Assembly: GCF_000422785.1 (NCBI RefSeq) | Contig: NZ_AUGS01000009.1 | Location: 100,000 to 163,999, forward strand | DNA length: 64,000 nucleotides | Origin: Pseudovibrio exalbescens DSM 16456 | Lineage (GTDB): Bacteria > Pseudomonadota > Alphaproteobacteria > Rhizobiales > Stappiaceae | Reading direction: 5' to 3' | Part shown: piece after piece, positions 1-8,457 of the stretch | How the letters are laid out: the number at the start of each line of letters is the position of its first letter | How positions within the stretch are numbered: position 1 is the stretch's first letter | The notes under the pieces: model-generated | Databases searched by the model: none | Told to the model about the DNA's origin: nothing | The model's input: only the letters and a program-made list of their open reading frames with translations | Position numbers and translations under genes: made by a program

Positions 1-76
1 CAGCGTACACTCAGTAATCACAGAGTTTTAGGTTTCCACTTCGGGCTTAGGGTCTTCAACTCTTTAGTAACCATCT

Positions 77-91
77 TTAAGGTAACCTTAA
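77..91. promoter_or_regulatory. CtrA-type box (TTAA-N7-TTAA)
   Basis: TTAA-GGTAACC-TTAA sits at the core of the 17-bp palindrome TTTAAGGTAACCTTAAA (76-92). It matches the full CtrA box of alphaproteobacteria and lies about 70 bp before the ATG of the IalB-like gene. The match is seen directly; binding by CtrA is inferred. Confidence 0.6.
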
Positions 92-160
92 AACTAAGTT
101 TATGATGTGTTTCATGCGCGCACCTCACTTGGGCGGCGCAAACGAAGCGGTTTGGAGAAG

Positions 161-667
161 ATGCAAGCACGTATCCTGATCACTGCCATTATGGCTCTAG
201 GTATCTCTGGCGCAGCAGCCTATGCGCAATCTCCAACTCTGCTGAAGCAGAACAGAGATTGGGGTGCCTACTCCTTCACCGGTCAGAACGGCAAAATCTG
301 TTATGCGCTGTCGAAGCCACAACAGTTGCTGCCTACCGACCGCAATCACGGTGACGTATTTTTCTTTGTCTCAACACGTCCCAACGAACAGGTTCGGGAC
401 GAACCGAGCGTGATTGTAGGCTACAATTTCAAGGATGGCTCAACAGTCACCGCTGATGTTGATGGCAACAAGTTCACCATGTTCACCAAAGGTGACGGGG
501 CTTGGGTTCAAAACGCGGCCGAAGAACAACGGCTGGTTGCCGCCATGAAGGCGGGGCGTCAGATGACGATCTCAGGCGTATCCGCCCGAGGTACTCAGAC
601 CACCTACAAGTTCTCTCTGAGTGGCATCACCGCGTCCATTCGTGACGCAAGCGGTGCCTGCCAGTAG
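161..667 (+). CDS. IalB-like secreted protein (invasion-associated locus B family)
   Basis: A 168-aa exported protein of the IalB family, named after a Bartonella protein implicated in erythrocyte invasion but widespread in non-pathogenic alphaproteobacteria, where its role is unclear. Residues 1-23 look like a signal peptide ending in an AYAQ-type cleavage site. The rest is a beta-rich domain with the pattern W-x-x-Y followed by a KICYALS-like strand, and a C-terminal Cys typical of the family. ATG at 161 is preferred over the in-frame ATG at 107 because GGAGAAG lies just upstream of it and the signal peptide begins there. A CtrA-type box lies upstream, suggesting cell-cycle control (inference). 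Confidence 0.75.
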   Translation: MQARILITAIMALGISGAAAYAQSPTLLKQNRDWGAYSFTGQNGKICYALSKPQQLLPTDRNHGDVFFFVSTRPNEQVRDEPSVIVGYNFKDGSTVTADVDGNKFTMFTKGDGAWVQNAAEEQRLVAAMKAGRQMTISGVSARGTQTTYKFSLSGITASIRDASGACQ

Positions 668-928
668 GACTAAACCTGACAAAGGGGCTGACGCACCCAA
701 CGCAGCGTCAGTCCTTGAGCCATTGAGCGCCCCATACTGAAGCGGCGCAAGACGAGCTCGATGAGAAAATGCTTCCAACCTGAGCAAATTCAGGTATAAC
801 TGCGCGTGACTGGCGGTGGCATGATGGCTGCCGCCTTATTATATTGCGGAAGCAGCAGCATGCGCCACGCTCATGACAGCAGGCTGCAAGACTGCAAACA
901 CCAATCACATAAGCTGACGAGTATCCCC

Positions 929-2179
929 ATGGCGATTTCGCTGGACATCGCGCACAAGAAAAGCGACCCCGTAGTCAAGATTGCCGCGGTTGACGACGAC
1001 GCCGTGGCAAAATCCGAAGACAAACCGTCTCTGATCGGCCTTAACCGAGAAGATCTGGGCAAAGCACTGGAAGCGGTTGGCGTTCCTCCCAAACAGATCC
1101 GCATGCGCACCAATCAGTTGTGGCACTGGCTTTATGTGCGCGGCATTTCTGATTTCGACAAGATGACCAACGTGTCCAAGGAACTGCGCAATCGGCTGAA
1201 CTTTGCCTATACCATTGCGCGCCCGGAAATCGTCAGTGAACAAGTATCGGTAGACGGCACCCGCAAATGGTTGTTCCGGTTCCCCTCTCGAGGCGCCGGA
1301 AAGCCTGTCGAGGTTGAAACCGTCTACATTCCCGAGGAAGATCGCGGTACGCTCTGCATCTCGTCTCAGGTGGGTTGCACGCTCACTTGCACCTTCTGTC
1401 ATACAGGCACGCAAAAGCTGGTGCGCAACCTGACGGCCGAGGAAATCCTGTCACAGTTGCTGTTGGCGAAAGATCGTCTGGATGATTTTCCCGATGCGGA
1501 TGCACCGGAAGGCGGGCTGGAGAATGCCAGCAATCGTCGCCGGATCACGAACATCGTCATGATGGGCATGGGCGAACCGCTTTACAATTTCGAGCATGTT
1601 AAAAAGGCGCTACTGATCGCCTCCGATGGTGATGGGCTGTCGCTTTCCAAGCGCCGGATCACGCTGTCCACCTCAGGTGTGGTTCCCATGATCGAGCGTA
1701 CCGGCGATGAGATTGGCTGCATGCTCGCCATCTCGCTGCACGCTGTTCACGATGAGCTGCGTGACGAAATCGTTCCAATCAACCGCAAGTACAAACTCGA
1801 CCAGCTGCTGGATGCCTGCCGGAATTATCCTGGGCTGTCCAATGCCAAGCGCATCACCTTCGAATACGTCATGTTGAAGGGCGTAAACGACAGTCTGGAT
1901 GACGCCAAGAAGCTGGTGAAGCTCCTTCAGGGCATTCCTGCCAAGATCAACCTTCTGCCCTTCAATCCGTGGCCGGGGTCGCCCTATGAATGCTCGGATT
2001 GGGAGCAGATCGAATCATTTGCAGATGTTGTCAACCGCGCGGGCTATGCTTCACCAATCCGCACCCCACGTGGGCGAGACATCTTCGCGGCCTGTGGGCA
2101 GTTGAAATCCGCTTCTGAACGTCTGCGCAAGACAGAACGCGAAGCTCTGGAAAAAGCACAGGCTGCAGGCGAAGCTTAG
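929..2179 (+). CDS. rlmN: Dual-specificity 23S rRNA/tRNA adenine-C2 methyltransferase RlmN
   Basis: A radical-SAM enzyme that methylates C2 of A2503 in 23S rRNA and of A37 in some tRNAs, in the cytoplasm. The radical-SAM motif CxxxCxxC is visible at about residues 150-157, in a GCTLTCTFC context. The catalytic Cys of the [11 protein letters not shown] motif is near residue 388, and a further conserved Cys stands in [12 protein letters not shown] 929 gives 416 aa, the usual length for alphaproteobacterial RlmN; the open frame from 806 adds a non-conserved stretch. It stands alone, with no tightly linked neighbour. Confidence 0.95.
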   Translation: MAISLDIAHKKSDPVVKIAAVDDDAVAKSEDKPSLIGLNREDLGKALEAVGVPPKQIRMRTNQLWHWLYVRGISDFDKMTNVSKELRNRLNFAYTIARPEIVSEQVSVDGTRKWLFRFPSRGAGKPVEVETVYIPEEDRGTLCISSQVGCTLTCTFCHTGTQKLVRNLTAEEILSQLLLAKDRLDDFPDADAPEGGLENASNRRRITNIVMMGMGEPLYNFEHVKKALLIASDGDGLSLSKRRITLSTSGVVPMIERTGDEIGCMLAISLHAVHDELRDEIVPINRKYKLDQLLDACRNYPGLSNAKRITFEYVMLKGVNDSLDDAKKLVKLLQGIPAKINLLPFNPWPGSPYECSDWEQIESFADVVNRAGYASPIRTPRGRDIFAACGQLKSASERLRKTEREALEKAQAAGEA

Positions 2180-2281
2180 ATCCATGCACAGGCCCCGGCC
2201 CGAAATCAGTTAGACCGGGGTACGCGCTCGAATTTCCGGAATATCTCCTCGCACTCTGACCTAAAGGCATCGGGACACAGG

Positions 2282-2746
2282 ATGGTCGACGGCGGTAAAC
2301 TGTTCTTTCAATTGGTCCGCATCCTCTGCGGCTTCATTGCTGCCGTGATCGCGGCGGGCCTGTTTTTCTCCTGGGGGTACTTCCGCGCCAGCGGTCCCGA
2401 CACCGATCCCGCGACCTTCATTGCCATGATGGGGTCCACCATCGTCTCCGCCAGCGTGATTGGTTCCCTTGCGCTCATCCCGGCTATCTTTGCCGCAGGT
2501 TTTGCGGAAACCATGAAATGGCGCGGTGTTGTTTACCATGTTGGCGCGGCCGGTCTGATAGCCCTCGCCATCTGGTCTATCGGTGATCAGATACCTTCAA
2601 CCGGCGAGGCTCCGGCTCTGCGCCCCGGTTCGTCAGTTGTCACATCGGCCGGCTTTCTCGCAGGCTTTGCCTACTGGCTGATTGCCGGCCGGACCTCAGG
2701 CTGTTGGTGGATCGAGAAACGGCGGGATGATACAAACCGCTCTTAA
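2282..2746 (+). CDS. Small integral membrane protein, unknown function
   Basis: A 154-aa protein I do not recognise. It has about four hydrophobic segments (roughly residues 8-32, 43-70, 80-96 and 115-134) and a short basic C-terminus, so it is probably an inner-membrane protein. It lies 102 bp after rlmN on the same strand. Its stop codon overlaps the stop of the convergent gene on the other strand by 4 bp. The hydrophobic periodicity supports a real gene, but no motif points to a role. Confidence 0.6.
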   Translation: MVDGGKLFFQLVRILCGFIAAVIAAGLFFSWGYFRASGPDTDPATFIAMMGSTIVSASVIGSLALIPAIFAAGFAETMKWRGVVYHVGAAGLIALAIWSIGDQIPSTGEAPALRPGSSVVTSAGFLAGFAYWLIAGRTSGCWWIEKRRDDTNRS

Positions 2747-3177
2747 GCCAGTCGCGACTTCTTCATATACTCTTGAAAAGGTTGACCAAAAATGGGCTCA
2801 ACCACCCGAAGGATCAACTGCCGACCCGTCTTGGTAACGCGAGCATCGAAAGCGGGATTGGCAAGAATAAACGCCATCAGATCCCCACAGCGCCACCATG
2901 GTTGGTGGGCAAAGCAATGCCAAAAATGCGTGGTTAAATCCCGATAGTCATGAATGGGACGCAGATCAGGCGCGGAGCCTGGAAACTCACTGTTGTAGGC
3001 GTTGATCAGCGCGTCCAAAGGCGTTCCCACCAAAACAGCGTCACTGTCATCGCCCGCAGTATCATCCATCCGCATCATCACCAGAAACTCATCCTCCAGC
3101 AAATCAAAAAGGGCCAATAGATCGGCCCGCGGAACATCGCGGCTTTTTTGTTCTTCACTCAGGTGATCAGAAAACAT
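2743..3177 (-). CDS. Hypothetical acidic soluble protein
   Basis: A 144-aa soluble protein I do not recognise. The N-terminal half is acidic (clusters of D and E around residues 24-50). The middle is aromatic and His-rich, with HDYRDLTTHFWHCF followed by HQPWWRCGD, and the C-terminus is basic. There is no signal peptide or membrane segment. It runs downstream of the zntA-like gene on the same strand, with a hairpin between them, and converges on the membrane protein gene with a 4-bp overlap. Confidence 0.5.
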   Translation of the reverse strand: MFSDHLSEEQKSRDVPRADLLALFDLLEDEFLVMMRMDDTAGDDSDAVLVGTPLDALINAYNSEFPGSAPDLRPIHDYRDLTTHFWHCFAHQPWWRCGDLMAFILANPAFDARVTKTGRQLILRVVEPIFGQPFQEYMKKSRLA

Positions 3178-3242
3178 GAGGCTCCTTCAGCCAAGGCAAG
3201 TGATTGGAAATTCCTAACCCATAGTACAAGCCTGCAAAACGC

Positions 3243-3273
3243 AAGAGGCTGCCACTGTTCCTGACAGCCTCTT
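3243..3273 (-). terminator. Hairpin after the metal ATPase gene, possible terminator
   Basis: Perfect 9-bp arms AAGAGGCTG / CAGCCTCTT with a 13-nt loop. It lies just past the stop of the zntA-like gene on the minus strand. The tract that follows on that strand is only weakly T-rich (TGCGTTTTG), so termination is plausible rather than certain. Confidence 0.5.
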
Positions 3274-3289
3274 TCACAATTGAGTTCCC

Positions 3290-5713
3290 TCAGGCCTCCC
3301 TAAGCAAACGCAAGGCGTTCGCCACGACGATAAGAGTCGCCCCCACGTCCCCTAGGATGGCGGCCCACAGACTGGACAGTCCCAAAGCCGTAAGCACAAC
3401 CAACGTACCCTTTACAGCAAAGGCAAACGCTATGTTCTGGCGTATGATGCCCAAGGTTCGGCGGGAATGACGAATGAGCCAGGGGAGCCGCGACAAATCA
3501 TCTTCCATCAACGCTATATCGGCGGTTTCAATTGCAGCATCAGAGCCGATTGCTCCCATGGCCACGCCAAAATTGGCCCGCGCCATGGCCGGTGCATCGT
3601 TGACACCATCTCCAATCATCGCCACCACCTTGTGTGAGGTGGCCAGTTCTTCAACGGCATCCACTTTGTCCGCAGGCAACAGTTCCGCCCGCACCTCATC
3701 AATGCCGACCGCGTCGGCCACCTTATTCGCTGTGGCGCGGTTGTCGCCGGTCAACATCACAAGCTTTTCGACACCCGCCGCGTGCAGCTCCTTGACCAAT
3801 GCGGCCGCCGTCGGCCGGATCTGATCGGACAGCGCAATGACACCGCATACGTGGTGATCGGTTCCCACAAGAACAACTGTCTTGCCATCAGCCTCAAACC
3901 GGCTGGCAAGCTCATTCGCTTGGCCAATGTCGAACTTCTTTTCCTTGAGAAAACGGCGCGACCCAAGCCAATAGCTTTTTCCGAACCGTTCGCCAGAAAG
4001 CCCACGACCCGGCAACAGTTCCACATTGTCCGCTGCGGTGTAGGACACCCCATCAGACGCCGCAGTGTCCGCAATCGCCTGCGCCAACGGGTGAGAACTG
4101 CGCGCCTCAAGTGACGCCGCCCGTTGAACCAGTTCTTCCGCGCTATGCCCGTTTAACGGTACGATATCCGTGACGGTTGGGCGCCCTTCCGTGATCGTAC
4201 CTGTCTTGTCGAACGCAAGTGCCTTCAGCTGGGCAGGCAGTTCCAGATAAACGCCCCCCTTTATGAGAACCCCGTTTCGAGCTGCGGACGTGAGTCCGGC
4301 CACAATCGATACCGGTGTGGATATGACCAGGGCACATGGACAGGCAATTACCAGCAGAACAAGAGCACGATAAAACCACTCAGCCCATGAAGCCCCAACA
4401 ATGATTGGAGGCACAACCGCCATCAAAACCGCGAGGATCATAACAGCGGGAGTATAAATCCTCGCAAACTTCTCAACCCACTGTTCAGCCGCTGCACGCC
4501 GTCCCTGGGCTTCGCTGACCATTCGAATGATGCGGGCCAACATGGTGTCATCGGCTGCCTTGGTTGCACGGACTTCAAAGGTACCCTCGCCGTTGATGGT
4601 GCCTGCATAGACTTCTGCACCAGCCTCCTTCATGACCGGAACGCTTTCACCCGTAATCGGCGCCTGATCCACACTCCCGACCCCGGTCAAAACAACGCCA
4701 TCAAGGGGAATGCGGTCGCCCCCGCGGACAACAAAAACCGCACCGGGGGCGACTTCAGAGGCCGATACATCTTGCTCGCGCCCATCTTCATGTTTCAAAC
4801 GAACACTGTCTGGAGCGATATCCATGAGGGCAGCGACGGCTTTGCGCGCCCGCCCCACGCTCCAGCTTTCCAGATAAAGCGACAACGAAAACAAGAAGGC
4901 AACGGTCGCGCCCTCGAACCACTCGCCGATACCAATTGCCCCTGCAACGGCAACCATCATCAACAAGTTCATGTCGGGCCGAAGTGTGCGTAGCGCATAC
5001 CACGCCTTGGGTGCGACCAGTCGTGCGCCGGCGAAAATCGCCGCAAGATAGACAACTTCAACACCCAATGAAGGAGTGCCTGCAAGCGCTTCCAACACCT
5101 CAGGCTGCGCAGAAGAAGCGAAGTACTGGACCGCCTGCACTATCAACGCAATGGCCCAAAGGATGCCAGAGGCAAGCGTAAATCGACCAAGCCGCAGGTG
5201 CTGGCGCTCTTTGGCGGCATCAGCTTCGCTGTCCACATAGGGAGCTGCCTTCATGCCCGTGCCGTTTACCGCCTCAATGATGGCTTCATCGCTCACGGAC
5301 CCGGCGGCCGGTGACACAATCATCTTCGTGTTGAGCACGTCAAAGCTCAAATTATCGGCGGAGCCAACCACCGGACCAACAACGCGGCGCAAAACCCCGA
5401 TCTCTTCTGCACAACACAGGCCTTCAACGCGAAACGCGCGAGCCCCCTCCCAGTTCTTGACATCCGGCAGCGCCTGCTCGCTTCCACAACACCCGCAGGC
5501 ACTGTGGGCAGTGTTCGCATCCTGCCCATGGTCGTGGTCATGATCATGCCCGCTGCCACAGCAGGGTGACACCTTCTTCTGATGTTCCTCTGAACTGCAA
5601 CCACATTCACCAGTTTTATGGGATTGGTCAGGCTCCTGACGACGCACGTCCTCATGTCCGCAACAGGATGCCGAATCATGTTTTTCGGTCATCTCATTCT
5701 CCATGCAAATCAT
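3290..5713 (-). CDS. zntA: P1B-type heavy-metal ATPase (Zn/Cd/Pb exporter)
   Basis: Pumps Zn2+, Cd2+ or Pb2+ out across the inner membrane. About the first 90 residues are Cys/His-rich (CCGHED, CGCSSEEH, a run of alternating H and D, CGCCGSE). A heavy-metal domain follows in which the usual CxxC is replaced by GLCCAEE. The membrane motif CPCALV (about residue 458), the phosphorylation motif DKTGT (about 502), the SSHPLA motif of P1B ATPases (about 537) and GDGVNDAP (about 700) are intact. The late-membrane Asp in GDVGATLIVVANALRLLR fits the Zn/Cd/Pb subgroup. The start may be the first ATG or one of the in-frame ATGs 3 or 7 codons later. A MerR-family-type promoter lies upstream. Confidence 0.93.
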   Translation of the reverse strand: MICMENEMTEKHDSASCCGHEDVRRQEPDQSHKTGECGCSSEEHQKKVSPCCGSGHDHDHDHGQDANTAHSACGCCGSEQALPDVKNWEGARAFRVEGLCCAEEIGVLRRVVGPVVGSADNLSFDVLNTKMIVSPAAGSVSDEAIIEAVNGTGMKAAPYVDSEADAAKERQHLRLGRFTLASGILWAIALIVQAVQYFASSAQPEVLEALAGTPSLGVEVVYLAAIFAGARLVAPKAWYALRTLRPDMNLLMMVAVAGAIGIGEWFEGATVAFLFSLSLYLESWSVGRARKAVAALMDIAPDSVRLKHEDGREQDVSASEVAPGAVFVVRGGDRIPLDGVVLTGVGSVDQAPITGESVPVMKEAGAEVYAGTINGEGTFEVRATKAADDTMLARIIRMVSEAQGRRAAAEQWVEKFARIYTPAVMILAVLMAVVPPIIVGASWAEWFYRALVLLVIACPCALVISTPVSIVAGLTSAARNGVLIKGGVYLELPAQLKALAFDKTGTITEGRPTVTDIVPLNGHSAEELVQRAASLEARSSHPLAQAIADTAASDGVSYTAADNVELLPGRGLSGERFGKSYWLGSRRFLKEKKFDIGQANELASRFEADGKTVVLVGTDHHVCGVIALSDQIRPTAAALVKELHAAGVEKLVMLTGDNRATANKVADAVGIDEVRAELLPADKVDAVEELATSHKVVAMIGDGVNDAPAMARANFGVAMGAIGSDAAIETADIALMEDDLSRLPWLIRHSRRTLGIIRQNIAFAFAVKGTLVVLTALGLSSLWAAILGDVGATLIVVANALRLLREA

Positions 5714-5724
5714 CGTTGCATAGA

Positions 5725-5755
5725 GTCATAGGACCTACAGCGACTGTAGCTTCAA
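5725..5755 (-). promoter_or_regulatory. MerR-family-type promoter for the metal ATPase gene
   Basis: On the minus strand a -35-like TTGAAG (5755-5750) and a -10-like TATGAC (5730-5725) are separated by 19 bp, longer than the normal 17. The spacer holds the perfect dyad CTACAG-TCG-CTGTAG. A dyad inside a 19-20 bp spacer is the hallmark of promoters controlled by MerR-type metal sensors such as ZntR and CadR. No merR-like gene is in this window, so the regulator would act in trans. Confidence 0.7.
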
Positions 5756-5763
5756 CCCCCTAC

Positions 5764-5780
5764 TTGCGAAAAATTCGCAA
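5764..5780. repeat. Perfect inverted repeat between folK and the metal ATPase gene
   Basis: TTGCGAA-AAA-TTCGCAA, extendable by CTA/TAG outside a single mismatch on each side. It is not followed by a T-run on the minus strand, so it is unlikely to be a standard terminator. It could be a second operator upstream of the ATPase promoter. Confidence 0.5.
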
Positions 5781-5814
5781 ATAGGTAGTAGCGCGCAACG
5801 TCCACACGGGAGGA

Positions 5815-6306
5815 TCAAAGTTTGGAAATGCCGCCCTTGTCCGGGCAGTTTTCCAGCGCCGACAGCACCGTGACGCCACCGTCAATTACCGCGGTTGGCC
5901 AAATCTCCGCCAAGGGTACCAGTACGAAAGCCCGCTCTGCCATGCGCGGATGAGGAATACTCAATCCATCATCCTCTACACGCGCCTGTCCGTAAAGCAG
6001 CACATCAATGTCGATGGTGCGCGGGCCCCAGCGTTCATGTCGCACACGGCCAAGTTCCAGCTCGATATCAAGGCAAGCCTGCAATAGCCGTTTGGGTGCC
6101 AGATGGGTTTTGATGGTCAAGCAGCAATTGCGATAGTCATCCTGTGGTACCGGCCCCCATGGCGGCGTACGATAATCCGAGGACCTTTCAATCACTTCAA
6201 TGCCATCATGTGCCGCCAATGCTGCAATGGCGGCATCAATGTGCGCTTTGGTATCGCCCATATTGGACCCGAGGCCCAGCGCGGCCAGAACAAGATCACT
6301 CTGCAT
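5815..6306 (-). CDS. folK: 2-amino-4-hydroxy-6-hydroxymethyldihydropteridine pyrophosphokinase
   Basis: Transfers pyrophosphate from ATP to hydroxymethyl-dihydropterin, the step before dihydropteroate synthase in folate synthesis. The family landmarks are in order: LGLGSNMGD near the N-terminus, TPPWGPVPQDDYRN, and the catalytic block RWGPRTIDIDVLLYG followed by IPHPRM. The length of 163 aa is normal. Its start overlaps the end of folP by 11 bp, so the two are translationally coupled. The dihydroneopterin aldolase gene folB, often found between folP and folK in related bacteria, is absent here. Confidence 0.95.
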   Translation of the reverse strand: MQSDLVLAALGLGSNMGDTKAHIDAAIAALAAHDGIEVIERSSDYRTPPWGPVPQDDYRNCCLTIKTHLAPKRLLQACLDIELELGRVRHERWGPRTIDIDVLLYGQARVEDDGLSIPHPRMAERAFVLVPLAEIWPTAVIDGGVTVLSALENCPDKGGISKL

Positions 6307-7156
6307 GCAGGCTGCCCAATTTCTTCATTGCCTGAAAAATGCGGGAGGCATCAGCATGTGCCTTCACATCGTGCGCTCGAACGATCTGCGCGCCGCCTTG
6401 CATTGCCAATACGTGCACCGCGAGCGACCCGAACAGCCGGTCCTGCGTATCCACATCCAGCACATGCCCCACCATGCGCTTGCGCGACGCTCCAGCCAGA
6501 ATTGGCAGTTCCCATTTCTTGAGCTGCTGGAGGTTGGAAAGGATTTGATAGTTCTGCTCCAGAGTCTTTCCAAAGCCGAACCCAGGATCCAGTATCAGAT
6601 GCTGACGAGGCACACCGGCCTTTTCCGCCAAGGCCAAAGAACGCTCGAAGAACCGATCCATATCCGCAAGAATATCCAGGGACGGATCCACTGTTTCGCG
6701 GTTGTGCATCATTATAACCGGGACATTAGCCTCGGCCACCGCACCTGCCATGTCCGGATCTCGCTGCAATCCCCAAACATCATTGATGATGTGAGCGCCA
6801 GCCTTGACGGCTTCACGCGCCACGGATGCCTTGTAGGTATCAATGGAGATAAAAACATCCAGCGGGGCCAATTTGCGCAGTACGGGTAGTACGCGAGATA
6901 ACTCGTCCTCAGCAGCTACGGGTTCCGCGCCAGGTCGTGTGCTCTCACCCCCTACATCCAGGATGTCCGCCCCTTGCGCGATCATGTCTTTTGCATGCGC
7001 CAAGGCCATGTCCGGCGCATCATACCGGCCACCATCGGAAAAACTGTCGGGCGTCACATTCAGGATGCCCATCACAAGAGGGCGATGCGACGCCTCAAGT
7101 AATGAAGATGAGAACGAAACTGGCAAAAAATCCCCCGTGGTCCTAGCAAACAGCAA
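6296..7156 (-). CDS. folP: Dihydropteroate synthase
   Basis: Joins dihydropterin pyrophosphate and p-aminobenzoate to make dihydropteroate; it is the target of sulfonamides. Clear motifs are MGILNVTPDSFSDGG, the block DILDVGGESTRPGA, INDVWGLQ, LDPGFGFGKT and GASRKRM. The start is uncertain because no ATG lies before the first motif. TTG 7156 has GAGG 6 nt upstream and gives 286 aa. TTG 7126 (276 aa, GGGGG upstream) and TTG 7231 (311 aa, Arg-rich extension) are alternatives. It follows the efflux pump gene closely and overlaps folK, forming a likely marR-pump-folP-folK transcription unit. Confidence 0.93.
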   Translation of the reverse strand: MLFARTTGDFLPVSFSSSLLEASHRPLVMGILNVTPDSFSDGGRYDAPDMALAHAKDMIAQGADILDVGGESTRPGAEPVAAEDELSRVLPVLRKLAPLDVFISIDTYKASVAREAVKAGAHIINDVWGLQRDPDMAGAVAEANVPVIMMHNRETVDPSLDILADMDRFFERSLALAEKAGVPRQHLILDPGFGFGKTLEQNYQILSNLQQLKKWELPILAGASRKRMVGHVLDVDTQDRLFGSLAVHVLAMQGGAQIVRAHDVKAHADASRIFQAMKKLGSLHAE

Positions 7157-7254
7157 CGTTGACCTCGGGACATGCGCTTTTTTGCGTCGGAAATCAACCC
7201 AAAGCAGGGTATGTGCCCGTCTTCGGCACAATAGTCCCCGCTTGTCTTGCGGTC

Positions 7255-8457
7255 TCAGGGCACATCCAGAACCGGGGTGTCCTTGGGCAAAAGAACCTTT
7301 CCGCTCCAGTATATCAAGGCCGTCAAAACGGTCATGCCGGTGATAATCATCGTAACAGCCGTTTGCGCATCGTCAAACACAACCGCCGCCATGGCACTGC
7401 CCACAAGGCCAACGCCAATCTGCACGAATCCCATCATGGCTGAGGCCGCGCCCGCGATTTTGGGAAACGGGTGCAAACCGCGCACGGTCATGGAGGGCAA
7501 CATCAAAGCTGTGCCAAACGCAAACCCGCCGACGGGCACCATGACACTCAAATAGGACGGCGCCACGTAGAGATAACCTGCAAACAACGCCAGACCGCTC
7601 ATCAGATTGAGCAGAGACCCAAAGCCTGCGATCTTGTCGGACGGAAAGCGCTTCAGTAACAAGCGCGTTGCCAACCCGCCAAGAAAAAAGCATCCGGTTT
7701 GCATCAACATGCCGATGCCAAACTGGAGCGGACGCAGCCCCACTTGATCAATCAGCACGAAAGGCAAGATGGTGGCAAGTGTGTAAAATCCGCCAATCGT
7801 CAAACCGAGTATTAGTGCCGGAACAAGAAACAAGGGTTGACCCAGCAAGAAGCGATAGGATCGCGCCAATCGTCGGGGATTGATTAGCGCGCTATCCCGA
7901 TGACGATTGGTTTCCGGTACAAGCAAGACAATCGCCGTCAATACAATGGCCCCATAGGCCACCATGAAACCAAAGATCGACGCCCATCCGGCCAACTCCA
8001 GCGCAATACTGCCAATGACCGGGGCAAAGGCCGGTCCGGCTGCCAGCATCATCCCGATCAGGTTCATGATGCCAGCCCCCTTGTCGCCGGTATATTGGTC
8101 GCGGATGATTGCACGAGAAATCGCTATGCCGCAGGAAGCACCAATCCCTTGCACGAGACGTCCAACAAGCAAGAACTCGATGGTCGTCGCCGAGAAGGCC
8201 ATGAAGCTACCAACAAGATAGCCCGCCAGAAACCAGAGCACCACAGGCCGCCGTCCGTAGGCATCAGACAGCGGACCGCACACCAACTGCGCAAAAGTAA
8301 AACCGATGAAATAGAACGTCATCGTCAACTTGACGGTAGACATATCGGTGGCGAATACGGTCACCAACGTGGGCATTGCCGGCGTATAAAGCGCTAGCGA
8401 GATCGGCCCCAACGCAACCAGCAGAGCGCCGATGGCCGACGCTCGGCGTTCAGTCAT
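7255..8457 (-). CDS. MFS drug efflux transporter, Bcr/CflA-like
   Basis: A 400-aa major facilitator with about 12 membrane segments, most like the Bcr/CflA group of proton-driven drug exporters. The N-terminal half contains the loop motif GPLSDAYGRRPV (MFS motif A) and LVQGIGASCGIAISRAIIRD, typical of this subfamily. ATG 8457 overlaps the marR stop by 8 bp; ATG 8472 is also possible. No substrate can be read from the sequence. E. coli Bcr is known for bicyclomycin and sulfonamide resistance, which is of interest given folP just downstream. It is probably co-transcribed with and repressed by the MarR protein. Confidence 0.85.
   Translation of the reverse strand: MTERRASAIGALLVALGPISLALYTPAMPTLVTVFATDMSTVKLTMTFYFIGFTFAQLVCGPLSDAYGRRPVVLWFLAGYLVGSFMAFSATTIEFLLVGRLVQGIGASCGIAISRAIIRDQYTGDKGAGIMNLIGMMLAAGPAFAPVIGSIALELAGWASIFGFMVAYGAIVLTAIVLLVPETNRHRDSALINPRRLARSYRFLLGQPLFLVPALILGLTIGGFYTLATILPFVLIDQVGLRPLQFGIGMLMQTGCFFLGGLATRLLLKRFPSDKIAGFGSLLNLMSGLALFAGYLYVAPSYLSVMVPVGGFAFGTALMLPSMTVRGLHPFPKIAGAASAMMGFVQIGVGLVGSAMAAVVFDDAQTAVTMIITGMTVLTALIYWSGKVLLPKDTPVLDVP

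Noticed and set aside
6200..6889. 229-aa plus-strand frame across folK/folP
   Set aside because: Antisense shadow of two well-recognised folate genes.
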